The position numbers and the translations under genes are program-made. Below, one piece after another: positions 24,340 through 34,200 of a DNA stretch of 64,000 nucleotides (position 1 is the stretch's first letter; each line of letters begins with the position of its first letter). Origin of the DNA: Mesorhizobium sp. M1B.F.Ca.ET.045.04.1.1 (GTDB lineage Bacteria > Pseudomonadota > Alphaproteobacteria > Rhizobiales > Rhizobiaceae); the NCBI RefSeq assembly GCF_003952465.1, contig NZ_CP034448.1, positions 5,805,001-5,869,000 of the forward strand. The letters run 5' to 3'. The notes beneath the pieces are model-generated. The model was not told where the DNA came from, made no database searches, and saw nothing but the letters and a program-made list of their open reading frames with translations.

Positions 24340-24890
24340 CTGTTCTGCTGCACGATTTCTTCGCCCGCGACGCCATCGCCGTGGCGCGCGAGCTGATCGG
24401 CGTGCGGCTTGGGCTCAACGGCGTCGGCGGCATCGTCGTCGAGACCGAGGCCTATCTGGCCAACGATCCAGCCTCGCACAGTTTTCGCGGCCGAACGCCG
24501 CGCAACGCGGCGATGTATGGCTCGCCCGGCACCGCCTATGTCTACCGGTCCTACGGCCTGCACTGGTGCCTGAATGCCGTGTGCCTTCCGGGCAGCGCGG
24601 TGCTGATCCGCGCGATTCAGCCGCAATCCGGCATCGCGGCGATGCGCGGCAGGCGGGGAACCGACGATGACTGGCTGCTCTGCTCCGGTCCGGGCAAGCT
24701 CTGCCAGGCGCTCGGCATCGATGGCTCGCATAACGGGCTGTCGATGATCGCGCCGCCCTTCGAATTTGCGCGTACCGAAACCAATCCAGCCGCGATCCTC
24801 AGCGGACGCAGGATCGGGATTTCCAGGGGCGTGGAAGAGGAATGGCGGTTCGGCCTCGGTGGGTCGCAATATCTCAGCCGCAGGTTTTGA
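24192..24890 (+). CDS. mpg: 3-methyladenine DNA glycosylase (Mpg/AAG family)
   Basis: The protein from about 24342 onward is a clear alkyladenine DNA glycosylase, a base-excision repair enzyme that flips and removes alkylated purines. DFFARDAIAVARELIGVRLG is the N-terminal signature, ETEAY carries the catalytic Glu (codon at 24441), and DPASHSFRGRTPRNAAM, then YVYRSYGLHWCLN are family motifs. The start is unclear. The only standard in-frame start is ATG 24192, which forces a 148-base overlap with the epimerase gene and a leader without homology. A CTG at 24336, touching the epimerase stop, would give the normal length of about 184 residues. Confidence 0.85.
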   Translation: MPLDREKPPAPWLQASLYEPRGNPGVRPGADRRPEGCRPGCRLSGAGQLTVLLHDFFARDAIAVARELIGVRLGLNGVGGIVVETEAYLANDPASHSFRGRTPRNAAMYGSPGTAYVYRSYGLHWCLNAVCLPGSAVLIRAIQPQSGIAAMRGRRGTDDDWLLCSGPGKLCQALGIDGSHNGLSMIAPPFEFARTETNPAAILSGRRIGISRGVEEEWRFGLGGSQYLSRRF

Positions 24891-24909
24891 GCCGGTTCCG
24901 CGACATCTC

Positions 24910-26415
24910 TCATTCAGCCATCGCGGCGGCGATTTCGAAGCCTTTGACGAGATGCTCGGTGTCTTCCGGTCTCTCGAATTCGATACTCGTGCGCAAGTGG
25001 CTTACCGGCGAGAAGCCTGGGTCCGATTTGCGGATAAGCATGACGCAGTCACGCGCTCCGGCCCTGTCGCCCGAGCGCGCCAGCGCAGCCGCAAGCAGCG
25101 ACCACCGTCGAGGCCCGTAAGGCAGGCGCTGCATCGCTGTTGCGGCGTTGCCATAGTCGCGGGCGGCGTAGAGCGCGAGGGCTCGATCGCAATGGTACCA
25201 TTCGGCGTGAAGAGGATTTGCGGCGACCGCCCTGTTCATCAGCTCCAGCCCGTCGAGCGGCCGTCCACGCAACGACAGCACGTGACCCATCTGCATCATC
25301 GTGTCGGCGTCGTAGGGGTTGATGTCGAGCGCGCGCCGCATGTGATGCTCGGCCGCCCTATGGTCGCGCGCGGCAAGCCGCGCCTGTGACAGGATGCGAT
25401 GGCAGCGGGGCTCGTCCGGCGCCAGCGCCACGGCAAGCGAGGCACGCTCGGTGCAGCTTGCGATGACATCCTCCGGCGCGCTTCCGTAGTCGGCAACCGC
25501 GAGTTCCACCAGCGCCATATAGGCTTGGGCGAGCCCATAGTCCGGGTCGCGTGAAATCGCTGCCTTGAGCAGGTTCAACGCTTCGCTGTTGTCGTCGGCA
25601 CGATAGCCGCGGAAGCGCACGATCGCGCGCGTCACCAGTTCATAGGCCGCAAGGTCCCGTGTCGGCTTGCCGGCGCTTCGCCGCAACGCCGCCGCCTCCA
25701 GGTTTGAAACCAGCCGGTTCACGACACGATAGGCAATCTCGTCCTGAACCGCGAACAGGTCCGGCCCGGCCGCCGTGTAGCTCTCGCCCCAGACCAGCGC
25801 TCCGGCTTGCGCGTCGACCAGCTTGGCGCTGATCTTCAGCTGGTCGCCGCTGCGAATAACGGAGCCTTGCACGAAATAGTCCGGCCGCACGGCGAGCGGT
25901 GGACCATATCCTTGAGCCTGGCGGAAGGCGGCGAGCGCCGTTTCCCGGTTCAGGACCGTCACCGTGTGGAAGCGGGCAAGCCTGTCCGCCACGTCGCCCG
26001 CGAAGGCGCCGATCACCGGATCAGACGTCTCGCCGGTCGCGCGGCCATCCTCGAACGGCACGACCGCGACGACCGGCTGCGATGCCGGCGACGGCTTGTG
26101 GCAGGGAGACGAGAGCACATAGCCACGCTTGGGGACGGCCTTCAGGATCGCCTGATCGCCGTCGTCGAGCGCCTTCCTTATGTCCCGCACCGCCTGGGTG
26201 AGGGAATCCTCGGTGACGGCTATGTTTCCCCAGACCGCGGAGATCAGGTCCGACTTAGTGACGACCTTGCCGTCGTTTCGGGCCAGATATGAAAGCAGGC
26301 TGAACGCCTTTGAGCGCAGCGGCACCGCCGCCCCGTCCCGCAGCAGCAGGCCGCGCTCCAGATCAAGCTGGCAGTCGCCGAGTTGTAAGACCCCCTGCGA
26401 AGCGGATTCCGCCAT
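24910..26415 (-). CDS. Winged-helix regulator with FlgO-like and TPR domains
   Basis: About 501 residues in three parts. An OmpR/CadC-type winged helix (about 5-95) includes PLRSKAFSLLSYLARNDGKV and ILKAVPKRGYVL. A FlgO/TolB-like domain (about 105-230) includes PVVAVVPFEDGRA and DYFVQGSVIRSGDQLKISAK. The C-terminal helical tail is of TPR type (about 255-480). There is no membrane helix, so unlike CadC it is cytosolic. The two C-terminal parts match those of the regulator at 49616. The start at 26415 was chosen where homology begins; 26466 is an alternative. It overlaps the preceding 94-residue gene by about 50 bases. Confidence 0.8.
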   Translation of the reverse strand: MAESASQGVLQLGDCQLDLERGLLLRDGAAVPLRSKAFSLLSYLARNDGKVVTKSDLISAVWGNIAVTEDSLTQAVRDIRKALDDGDQAILKAVPKRGYVLSSPCHKPSPASQPVVAVVPFEDGRATGETSDPVIGAFAGDVADRLARFHTVTVLNRETALAAFRQAQGYGPPLAVRPDYFVQGSVIRSGDQLKISAKLVDAQAGALVWGESYTAAGPDLFAVQDEIAYRVVNRLVSNLEAAALRRSAGKPTRDLAAYELVTRAIVRFRGYRADDNSEALNLLKAAISRDPDYGLAQAYMALVELAVADYGSAPEDVIASCTERASLAVALAPDEPRCHRILSQARLAARDHRAAEHHMRRALDINPYDADTMMQMGHVLSLRGRPLDGLELMNRAVAANPLHAEWYHCDRALALYAARDYGNAATAMQRLPYGPRRWSLLAAALARSGDRAGARDCVMLIRKSDPGFSPVSHLRTSIEFERPEDTEHLVKGFEIAAAMAE

Positions 26416-26647
26416 GGAACAGCGACCTGCCCTTGCGCAATATCCAGTCACCCATTCGGCTACCATTCCGCGCCGGGGTCAAGATATCCATTGGACCGGT
26501 GGCGCGGTCGGCGGCCAGGCCCATCGCCGTGATCTCGAGCATTTCGATCAGCGCGCCGGGCGGCGCATAGCCGGGGTTGACCATTCCGCCGGCGACGATC
26601 TCGAAGAGTTCCTGGCGTGCAAGGGTGCGGGCTTGATCGTCGAACAT
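26363..26647 (-). CDS. Small hypothetical protein upstream of the TPR regulator
   Basis: A 94-residue frame starts at 26647 behind a perfect AAGGAGG, strong evidence for translation. The first half (FDDQARTLARQELFEIVAGG, then GALIEMLEITAMGLAADRAT) is helical and acidic. The last 17 codons overlap the regulator gene in another frame. No domain recognised. The position suggests co-transcription with the regulator. Confidence 0.6.
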   Translation of the reverse strand: MFDDQARTLARQELFEIVAGGMVNPGYAPPGALIEMLEITAMGLAADRATGPMDILTPARNGSRMGDWILRKGRSLFHGGIRFAGGLTTRRLPA

Positions 26648-26800
26648 GGCTGCCTCCTTCTATCGGAGCAGCATGCCTTAGATTGCCCGCACCGTACTGA
26701 CGGAGTTCTGAAATTCTGCTGAAATCCGCATTTCGCCTCGTCGGCTTGTGGGAAGGAGGGTTCCTGTGTACTCCCACCTTGCTTTAGGAAAGGCTTAAGG

Positions 26801-27160
26801 ATGAGATTCGCAATGGTCGTCGCGTTGAGCGCGGCGCTGGCTGGATGTGTGTCCTCACCGGTCGACTACGAAGCGAAGCTTTCGCAGCAGGACCCGAAGT
26901 GGGCGTCGCCGGCATGCCAGCAAGCCCGCTCTGCTGTCACGGACTATGCCCAACGCGAAAAGGACCACCCAGGCTGGGGTTTTGGCGTGCTGCTCGGGCC
27001 CTACAGCATGGGGATGGTGGCGGCGGTGAAGGAGCATGAGCAGCAGCAGCGAAGGCTTCTCGCCCGCCAGATGCATCTGCAATGCTCGAGCCAGCCCCTG
27101 CCGAAGGAGCTGGATTTCGACCCGGCGATCTATGCACCGAAGAAGGCGAAGTATCCATAG
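26801..27160 (+). CDS. Small lipoprotein
   Basis: A 119-residue protein with a lipobox (VALSAALAGC, acylated Cys16), so it is probably anchored in the outer or inner membrane leaflet. The mature part has three further cysteines, a short hydrophobic stretch (GWGFGVLLGPYSMGMVAAVK) and a Glu/Gln/Arg-rich helix. AAGG precedes the ATG. It is divergent from the 94-residue gene and convergent with the cupin gene. Confidence 0.75.
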   Translation: MRFAMVVALSAALAGCVSSPVDYEAKLSQQDPKWASPACQQARSAVTDYAQREKDHPGWGFGVLLGPYSMGMVAAVKEHEQQQRRLLARQMHLQCSSQPLPKELDFDPAIYAPKKAKYP

Positions 27161-27204
27161 ACGTCGCAGCCCGCCTCCTTCCAACCCAAGCGGGAGCGAG
27201 GCCT

Positions 27205-27753
27205 TCAGCCATCCTTCCACGCTGCAAGCAGCGGGCCTTCGCTGCCATAGACCGGGTCCTTCTCCGGACGGCCGACCTTGGGAATCGTTCGCAGCGCCTC
27301 TTCGTGCTGTTCGGCGCGCGTGCACAGGTCATAGGTGCCGAAGGGCGGATAGGCGCCGACGACCAGAAGATCGGATGACGAGGACAGGCGGTGGTGGCCG
27401 GTGCCGGCCGGGAGGATCGCCACGTCGCCGGCCTTGACGGTCAGCACCTTGCCCTTCTCGCCGCCGAAGCGCACCTCGGCCGTGCCGCGCGCGATGCCCA
27501 GCACCTCGTGGATGCGCGAATGGTAATGGACGTAATCGTAGATGCCGTTGCGCCAGCCGTCGCCCCAGCCGTTCGTGCTGAAGAGATCCTCGAAGACGCC
27601 CGCCGGATCGACATCGTCCGGCAGCGTCACAGCCCCGCGATAGACGATCATCGGCCAGCGTGGATGGTTAGGCACAAGGCCGTCATCGTTGAAGCGGAAG
27701 GTGAGCGGTTCGCGCTTCTCGACAAGCTCAGCAAGTTTCGCCGCTCCTGGCAT
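27205..27753 (-). CDS. Cupin-domain protein (182 aa)
   Basis: A single cupin barrel in the middle and C-terminal part. The first metal motif region is YVHYHSRIHEVLGIARGTAE and the second is VKAGDVAILPAGTGHHRL. His, His and Glu ligands are recognisable. The ATG at 27753 has AAAGGT upstream; frames reaching further upstream add an unconserved leader. The protein resembles uncharacterised rhizobial cupins near oxidoreductases. It lies downstream of the alcohol dehydrogenase on the same strand, separated by a hairpin repeat. Confidence 0.8.
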   Translation of the reverse strand: MPGAAKLAELVEKREPLTFRFNDDGLVPNHPRWPMIVYRGAVTLPDDVDPAGVFEDLFSTNGWGDGWRNGIYDYVHYHSRIHEVLGIARGTAEVRFGGEKGKVLTVKAGDVAILPAGTGHHRLSSSSDLLVVGAYPPFGTYDLCTRAEQHEEALRTIPKVGRPEKDPVYGSEGPLLAAWKDG

Positions 27754-27890
27754 GCCGTGACCTTTCCGCCGCTTTTCCCGCTCAAGGCAACCGACGCCCG
27801 CAGATAGACCCGCCGCTCGATTGCCGACCGTTCTCAACCAGCGGCGGCGCGCTTTGTTCCCGGCGATCGCGCCTTGCGGCGGAACTGCGA

Positions 27891-27916
27891 CATCTCCCCC
27901 GCAAGGGGGGAGATTG
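27891..27916. repeat. CATCTCCCCC-GCAA-GGGGGGAGATTG hairpin repeat
   Basis: A near-perfect hairpin, ATCTCCCCC with GGGGGGAGAT around GCAA, lies between the alcohol dehydrogenase and cupin genes. It belongs to the same family as the arms at 2201-2356. It may act as a transcript end or processing site for the dehydrogenase message. Confidence 0.75.
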
Positions 27917-27928
27917 GTGCTCCAACGC

Positions 27929-28945
27929 CTAGACCTCAAGCATCACCTTGATCGCGCGGCGCTCGTCCATGGCGCGGTAGCCTTCGGAAACCTCGGCCAG
28001 CGGCAGCTTGAGGTCGAACACCTTGCCGGGCTTGATCTTGCCCTGAAGCACGCGGTCCATCAGGTCTGGCAGGAAGCGGCGCACCGGCGCCGGGCCGCCG
28101 AGCATACGCTTCTGGCCAAAGAACAGGCGCTGGCCGTCGAAGCTCACGCCATGCGGCACACCGACATAGCCGATCGTGCCGCCGGGTCGCGAGCAGGCCA
28201 GCGCCTGGTCGAAGGATTCGGCCGTGCCGACGCATTCCAGAACCGAGTCCGCGCCGACGCCTTTGGTCAGCTCCTTGATGCGCGAGATACCTTCCTCGCC
28301 GCGTTCGGCGATGATGTCGGTCGCGCCGAATTCGCGGGCGAGTTTCTGGCGGCTCTCGTGCCGGCTCATCGCGATGATGCGCTCCGCGCCCATCTCCTTG
28401 GCCGCCAGGACGCCCATCAGGCCGACCGCGCCGTCGCCGACGACGACCACCGTCGATCCCTCGCGGACCTCGGCCGCGTCGGCCGCATACCAGCCGGTGC
28501 CGAGCACGTCTGAGACGGCCAAAAGGTCAGGCACCAGCTCGGCGGGCGGAACCTCGGAGGTGGCGACCAGCGTCCCGTCCGCCAGCGGTACGCGGGCGTA
28601 AGGCGCCTGCGCGCCGCTCATGAACTCGCGCTGCTCGCAGGAGGACTGGAAGCCGAAGCGGCAATGTGGGCAGGTGTTGTCGGAGAGGCAGAAGGAGCCG
28701 ACGACGAACTGGCCGCGGCGGATCGTGCGCACCTCACTGCCGACCTCGACGACGATGCCGCAATATTCATGTCCCATGTGCTGCGGGGCATCGACCGGCT
28801 GCAGCCCGCGATAGGGCCACAGGTCCGAGCCGCAGATGCAGCTCGCCGACAGCTTGATGATAGCGTCCGTAGGGCGCACGATTTTCGGGTCGGCGACTTC
28901 CTCGCAGCGGATGTCGCCCGGCTTGTGAAGAACAGTTGCGAGCAT
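27929..28945 (-). CDS. Zinc-dependent alcohol dehydrogenase
   Basis: A 338-residue medium-chain dehydrogenase/reductase. Catalytic zinc ligands are Cys38 (CICGSD) and His59-Glu60 (GHE). A structural zinc set is present as Cys86, Cys92, Cys95 and Cys103, with the first cysteine further away than in classical enzymes. The NAD site is VVVVGDGAVGLMG. Substrate specificity is not readable. It is co-directional with the upstream cupin gene (27 bases apart) and divergent from a LysR gene, a common arrangement for LysR-controlled aldehyde/alcohol detoxification. Confidence 0.9.
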   Translation of the reverse strand: MLATVLHKPGDIRCEEVADPKIVRPTDAIIKLSASCICGSDLWPYRGLQPVDAPQHMGHEYCGIVVEVGSEVRTIRRGQFVVGSFCLSDNTCPHCRFGFQSSCEQREFMSGAQAPYARVPLADGTLVATSEVPPAELVPDLLAVSDVLGTGWYAADAAEVREGSTVVVVGDGAVGLMGVLAAKEMGAERIIAMSRHESRQKLAREFGATDIIAERGEEGISRIKELTKGVGADSVLECVGTAESFDQALACSRPGGTIGYVGVPHGVSFDGQRLFFGQKRMLGGPAPVRRFLPDLMDRVLQGKIKPGKVFDLKLPLAEVSEGYRAMDERRAIKVMLEV

Positions 28946-28972
28946 TTTTGCTTCCTTTCGTTCGGGAGAAAA

Positions 28973-29368
28973 TCAGACGCCGTATTCGGCGTCGGTGACA
29001 TGTTCCAGCCAGGCCACGGCCTCGCCGTCCATGGGCTCCTGGACGGCGATGTGAATCATCGCGGTGTTGGGCGAGGCACCATGCCAATGCTTTTCGCCAG
29101 GCGCGAACCAGATGACGTCGCCGGGCCTGATCTCCTCGACCGGACCGCCTTCGCGTTGGACGCGGCCGAGGCCGGAGACGACGATCAGCGTCTGCCCGAG
29201 GGGATGCGTGTGCCAGGCTGTCCGGGCGCCCGGCTCGAAAGTCACCTGCGCGCCCTGGACCCGCGCGGCGTCGAAGGGGTTGAAGAGCGGATCGATCCGG
29301 ACCGTGCCGGTGAACCAGTCCGCGGGTCCCCTGCCGGAAGGCCGAGAGCCTGCACGAAGAATGTCCAT
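28973..29368 (-). CDS. Cupin protein of the (R)-mandelonitrile lyase-like type
   Basis: A 131-residue single cupin. Motif one is GARTAWHTHPLGQTLIVVSG, with the two His ligands and Gln in place of the usual Glu. Motif two is PGDVIWFAPGEKHWHGAS, with the last His ligand. Proteins of this shape include bacterial cupin hydroxynitrile lyases, but most are uncharacterised. AAGGAGAT precedes the ATG. It heads the cupin-dehydrogenase operon opposite LysR. Confidence 0.82.
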   Translation of the reverse strand: MDILRAGSRPSGRGPADWFTGTVRIDPLFNPFDAARVQGAQVTFEPGARTAWHTHPLGQTLIVVSGLGRVQREGGPVEEIRPGDVIWFAPGEKHWHGASPNTAMIHIAVQEPMDGEAVAWLEHVTDAEYGV

Positions 29369-29387
29369 GGTGATCTCCTTGGCGTCG

Positions 29388-29543
29388 TCAAATGCGTTCG
29401 ATGTGAAGCGGGAACTCGCCGGGTATGCGCAGGGCCTGCTCGCCCTCGTCGAAGCGGCCGAGCCCGGACGCGAGCTGGCCGCGCCGATTTGCGGGGGAAG
29501 ATATTGCAGCGGACGCCGTTCGATTAGACGATATAATCCGCAT
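29388..29543 (-). CDS. Possible small upstream ORF (51 codons) before the cupin gene
   Basis: On the minus strand ATG at 29543 opens 51 codons ending with a protein-like tail (LGRFDEGEQALRIPGEFPLH, then IERI and stop), 19 bases before the cupin start. The N-terminal half is Ser/Ala-rich and less convincing, and no ribosome site is seen. It could be the 3' remnant of a former operon gene or a leader ORF. Confidence 0.3.
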   Translation of the reverse strand: MRIISSNRTASAAISSPANRRGQLASGLGRFDEGEQALRIPGEFPLHIERI

Positions 29544-29587
29544 GGACTTATCGACCTGTGATATGAATATGGCTCAGGGAGGACCTA

Positions 29588-30481
29588 ATGCAGCGCGGGG
29601 ACATGAAGGATCTGCTGTGGTTCGTGGCGGTCGCCCGGGAGCGCAGCTTCACCAAGGCGGCGGCGGAGCTCGGCACCTCGCAGTCGACGCTCAGCCACAC
29701 CATCAAGGAGCTGGAGGCGCGGCTCGGCGTTCGCCTGCTCACGCGCACGACGCGCAGCGTGGCGCCGACCGAAGCCGGCGAGCGGCTCTACCAGTCGCTC
29801 GCGCCGCGCTTCGAGGAGATCGAGGCCGACCTTGCGGGCCTGGTCGCCTTCCGCGACAAGCCCTCGGGCACGGTCCGCATCACGCTGTCCGACCACGCGC
29901 TGCAGACGACGGTCTGGCCGAAGCTCGAGCCGGTGCTTCGCAATTATCCCGACCTCAGCATCGAGCTCTACAGCGACAACGGCATGCGCAACATCGTGGA
30001 GGAACGCTTCGACGCCGGCGTGCGGCTCGGCGAAAGCGTCGACAGGGACATGATCGCGGTGCGGATCGGCCCGGACTGGCGGTTGGTGGCGGTGGCCTCG
30101 CCGGAATACTTTTCCCGTCGCCCTGCCCCCCGGACGCCGCAGGATCTGGTCGGGCATGACTGCATCTGCCTGCGGCAGGCGACGTTCGGCGGGCTCTATG
30201 CCTGGGAATTCGAGAAGAAGGGCCGCGAGCTGCGAGTCCGTGTGGAAGGCCAGCTGACCTTCAACACGACCATCCCCATGGTCGACGCGGCGCTGAGCGG
30301 TTACGGCATGTGCTACGTCCCGGAAAACCTCGTCAGCCACCACATCGCGGAGGGGCGGCTGAGGCTCGTGCTCGACGACTGGAGCCTGCCCTTCCCGGGC
30401 TATCACCTCTACTATCCGAGCCGGCGGCAACTCTCGGCGGCAATGGTGGTGATCGTTGAGGCGCTGCGGCATCGGAGTTGA
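29588..30481 (+). CDS. LysR-type transcriptional regulator
   Basis: A 297-residue LysR regulator. The HTH part includes FVAVARERSFTKAAAELG and SQSTLSHTIKELEARLG. The effector domain has RITLSDHALQTTVWPKLEPV and the C-terminal GYGMCYVPENLV. GGGAGG lies 4 bases before the ATG. It is divergent from the cupin/alcohol dehydrogenase operon and is its probable regulator. It ends convergent with a TetR gene. Confidence 0.9.
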   Translation: MQRGDMKDLLWFVAVARERSFTKAAAELGTSQSTLSHTIKELEARLGVRLLTRTTRSVAPTEAGERLYQSLAPRFEEIEADLAGLVAFRDKPSGTVRITLSDHALQTTVWPKLEPVLRNYPDLSIELYSDNGMRNIVEERFDAGVRLGESVDRDMIAVRIGPDWRLVAVASPEYFSRRPAPRTPQDLVGHDCICLRQATFGGLYAWEFEKKGRELRVRVEGQLTFNTTIPMVDAALSGYGMCYVPENLVSHHIAEGRLRLVLDDWSLPFPGYHLYYPSRRQLSAAMVVIVEALRHRS

Positions 30482-30506
30482 GGTGGGCACGTTTGCGCGA
30501 TACGCC

Positions 30507-31121
30507 TCAATCCGGCTTGCCGAGAGCTTTCAGGATGAAGCGAATCTGCTCGCGCAGGCTCGCCTCGGTGTCTTCGCCGTGTTGAACACAGTGCTCGATC
30601 AGAAGCGGATGGAAGAACGGCATGAACGCGGTCTTGACGGCACGCGCCGCCTCTGCCGGGTCCTTGACCTCGAGTTCGCCCGCCTCGATGCCCTCGCGAA
30701 TGATCGCCTCGAAAATCGTCACCATCCGGTCGATGTGCGTTTTTACGATCGACCAGTTCTCCTGCATGACGGCGACAATCATGTCATGCATGTGCTTCTG
30801 CTCGATCAGTGTCGCCTTGCCATGGTGGTGGACTGCGATGAAAAGCCGAATGAGTTTCTCGGGGGCCGTGGCGTTCGTGCGGGCGATCGCAAACGCGATG
30901 TCGGCAGCCTCGTTCAGCATCCGCTTGCAGATGAACCCGTTGATCGCATCCCTGGAGGGAAAGAAACGGTAGACGTTTGCCCGGCTCATACCGAGGTCGG
31001 AGGCGATGTCGGCCATCGACGTCTTATGATGGCCGATGCGGCGAAACTGCTCCTCCGCCACCTCCAGAATGCGCGCGCGCACCTCGTCGAGATCCGTTCG
31101 CATTCCGATCGGGTGGTTCAT
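30507..31121 (-). CDS. TetR-family regulator
   Basis: A 204-residue TetR protein. The HTH is TSMADIASDLGMSRANVYRF followed by FPSRDAI. The C-terminal ligand domain is helical, with a His-rich stretch (AVHHHGKATLIEQKHMHDM). It lies downstream of the RND pump on the same strand, but a strong hairpin (31194-31221) separates them, so it may be transcribed alone. Its targets are unknown. Confidence 0.87.
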   Translation of the reverse strand: MNHPIGMRTDLDEVRARILEVAEEQFRRIGHHKTSMADIASDLGMSRANVYRFFPSRDAINGFICKRMLNEAADIAFAIARTNATAPEKLIRLFIAVHHHGKATLIEQKHMHDMIVAVMQENWSIVKTHIDRMVTIFEAIIREGIEAGELEVKDPAEAARAVKTAFMPFFHPLLIEHCVQHGEDTEASLREQIRFILKALGKPD

Positions 31122-31193
31122 CCATGTCTCCGGAACTGATCAATCGGACGTACCGGGCCCGTGCCGACGATCATCTGTAACGGGAAGATCGTC

Positions 31194-31221
31194 CCGCCCG
31201 CAGGACAAATCCTGCGGGCGG
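31194..31221 (-). terminator. Strong hairpin behind the RND pump gene
   Basis: A perfect 12-bp stem (CCGCCCGCAGGA with TCCTGCGGGCGG) with a CAAA loop lies 33 bases behind the stop of the pump gene. No U-tract follows on the minus strand, so it may be a processing or partial termination hairpin rather than a full intrinsic terminator. Confidence 0.55.
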
Positions 31222-31253
31222 AAACTTGACCCTTGTCCTGCGGCAACCGAGCC

Positions 31254-34200
31254 CTATTCCGCGGCCATCGCCAGCCTCAGTTCCGGTTCATGCGTCAAAT
31301 CCTCAGGGGTCTCATCCGCCGTCGGCTTGATCCGGAACCACGCGATATAGAGCGCGGGAAGGAAGAGCAGGATCAGCACCGTGCCGACCGCCGTGCCGCC
31401 GATCAGCGTAAAGGCCATCGATCCCCAGAAGACGGAGTGCGTGAGGGGTATGAAGGCCAGCACCGCGGCAAGCGCGGTCAGGATCACCGGCCTCGCACGC
31501 TGCACCGTGGCCTCGATGACGGCGTGATAGTCATCCAGGCCGGCGGCTTGGTTTTCCTTGATCTGCTCGGTCAGGATCAGCGTGTTGCGCATCAGGATAC
31601 CGGCCAGTCCTATCAGGCCCAGAATGGCGTTGAAGCCAAAGGGCTGGTTGAAGGCAAGCAGCATCGGCACGACGCCGACGAGGCCAAGTGGCGCCGTCAG
31701 CACTACCATGAACATGGTCGAGAAGGATCGCACCTGCAGCATGATGACGATCAGCATGGCGGCGATCATGGCCGGGAAGATCTTGCCCAACGCGGTATTG
31801 GCCTTCTCAGCCTCCTCGATCGATCCGCCCATTTCGATGCGATAACCGGCCGGAAGGGATGCGATCAGCGGCTGAAGAGCTTTCATGATCTGCTTGGAGA
31901 CCTCCGGAGGCTGGGTCGCTTCGTTGATGTCGGAGCGGATCGTGATGACCGGCGTGCGGTCGCGGCGTTTCAGGATCGGCTCCTCCAGACGGATTTCGGA
32001 ATGGCCGATCTGGTCGAGCGGAATCTGCCGGCCGTCCCGGCTCATCAGCGAGAAGTCCGCCAGACGCGATGGATCCAGCCGCTCGCCGCCGGCGCTGCGG
32101 GCCACGATGGGGACGTTGCGGATGTCCTCGCGGACCTGCGTGACCGGGATGCCGGTAAGCAGAAATTGCAATTGCTGGGCCGCCTCGGCCGGCGACAGGC
32201 CGATGAGGTTCAGCCGATCCTGGTCCGGAACGAAGCGAAGCACGGGCGTGCGATTGCCCCAGTCGCGGTTGGCCTGCCGCACGTCCGGGACGCCCCGCAT
32301 GATGTCGAGGGCCTTCTCGGAGATGCTGTAGAGCTGCGCGGGATCAGGTCCCATGATCCGGAATTCGACCGGGAACGGCGTGTAGGGACCGAACACGAGC
32401 TGCGTGACCCGGAGGTTGGCTTGCGGCGCGAGCCCTTGCGCCACCGCCTCCCGGAGCCGGTGCTTCAGCGCCTCGCGCGCCTCGGCGTTCGGGGTCAGCA
32501 CAACGATCTTGGCAAAGGCGGGATCGGGCAGTTCAGGCGCCATCGCGAAGAAGAAGCGCGGGGCGCCCTGGCCGACATAGCTCGTGACGATCTTGGCCTC
32601 GGGCTGGCCATCCAGCCAGCGCTCGAGCTTCTCGACCGTGGCGGTCGTCGTCTCGATGCTGGTGCCTTCCGGCAGGCGAACCTCGACGAGCACTTCCGGG
32701 CGGTCGGAGGTCGGGAAGAACTGCTGCTTGACGCCGCCCATGCCGACAACGGAAAGCGCGAAGGCGATGGCGACGATACCGGAGGTCACGAACTTGTGGC
32801 GCACCGCAAAGGTGATGAGCCGCCGCAGGCGCCGATAGTTCGGCGTGTCGTAGATCGCGTGGTGACCGCCCTCGATCGGCTTGATCGCGGGCAGCATCTT
32901 GACGCCGAGATAGGGCGTGAAGACCACGGCGACGATCCAGGAGACGATGAGCGCAAACCCCACGACCCAGAAGATATTGCCGGCATATTCGCCAGCCGTC
33001 GAGCGAGCGAAGCCCACCGGCAGGAAGCCCGCGATCGTCACCAGCGTTCCCGACAGCATAGGCGCCGCGGTATGGCTCCACGCATAGGCGGCCGCCCTGA
33101 TGCGGTCCATGCCCTCTTCCATCTTCACCACCATCACCTCGATGGCGATGATGGCGTCGTCCACGAGAAGACCGAGCGCCAGGATGAGGGCGCCGAGCGT
33201 GATGCGGTCGAAGAAACGGCCGGTCTCCAGCATGATGAGGAACACGGCGGCGAGCGTCAGGGGGACGGCGGCCGCCACGACGATGCCGACGCGCCAGCCC
33301 ATGCTGAGCAGGCTGATCAGCAGCACGACGCCGAGCGCCATCGCGAACTTCATCATGAACTCGTCAACCGCCGAGGTAATGTTGACGGCCTGGTCGGACA
33401 CCTTGTCGAGCGTCATCCCGAGCGGCAATGTCCGTACGATGGCCGCCGTCCTGTCCTCCAGCGCCTTGCCGAGCGCGCGACCATCCCAGCCCTCCTGCAT
33501 AACCGCCGCGAGCATGATGGTGGGCTCGCCCTGGCGGCGGATGAGGTAGGTGGGAGGGTCTTCATAGCCGCGGCGGACCTCGGCGATGTCGGAAAGCTTC
33601 AGCGTCCGCCCCGCGGCGACGATCGGCGTGTCGGCGATCGCCTGGACACTGTCATAAGCGCCATTGACCCTGATGAAGACCTGCGGCCCCTCAGTGTCGA
33701 TCGAGCCCGCCGGCGTGACGGTGTTCTGCCGCTGCAAGGCGCCGACGATATCCCGTGCCGACACGCCGAGCGTCGCCAGCTTGGCGTAGGAGAACTCGAC
33801 GAAGATCTGTTCGGGACGTTCACCGAGAATGTTGATCTTCTTGACGCCCGGCACATGCAGGAGGTCCTGGCGGATCGCCTCGGCCTGCCTGGCCAGCTCG
33901 CGCATCGGCATGCCTTTGGCCTTCAGCGCGTAGAGGGCGAAGCTGACGTCCGAATATTCGTCGTTGACGAAGGGGCCGTAGACGCCGGACGGCAGGTTGC
34001 GGGCTTCATCCCCGAGCTTCTTGCGGGCCTGGTAGAACTCTTCCTGCACGGCGGACGGCGGCGTGCTGTCCTTCAGCGTGACCGTCATATACGCATAGCC
34101 CGGCCGCGTGGTCGTCTCCACCCGGTCGTACCAGGTCAGCTCCTGAAGCCGCTTCTCCAATGGTTCGGCGACGAGGTCCTGCATTTCGCGCGCCGTCGCG

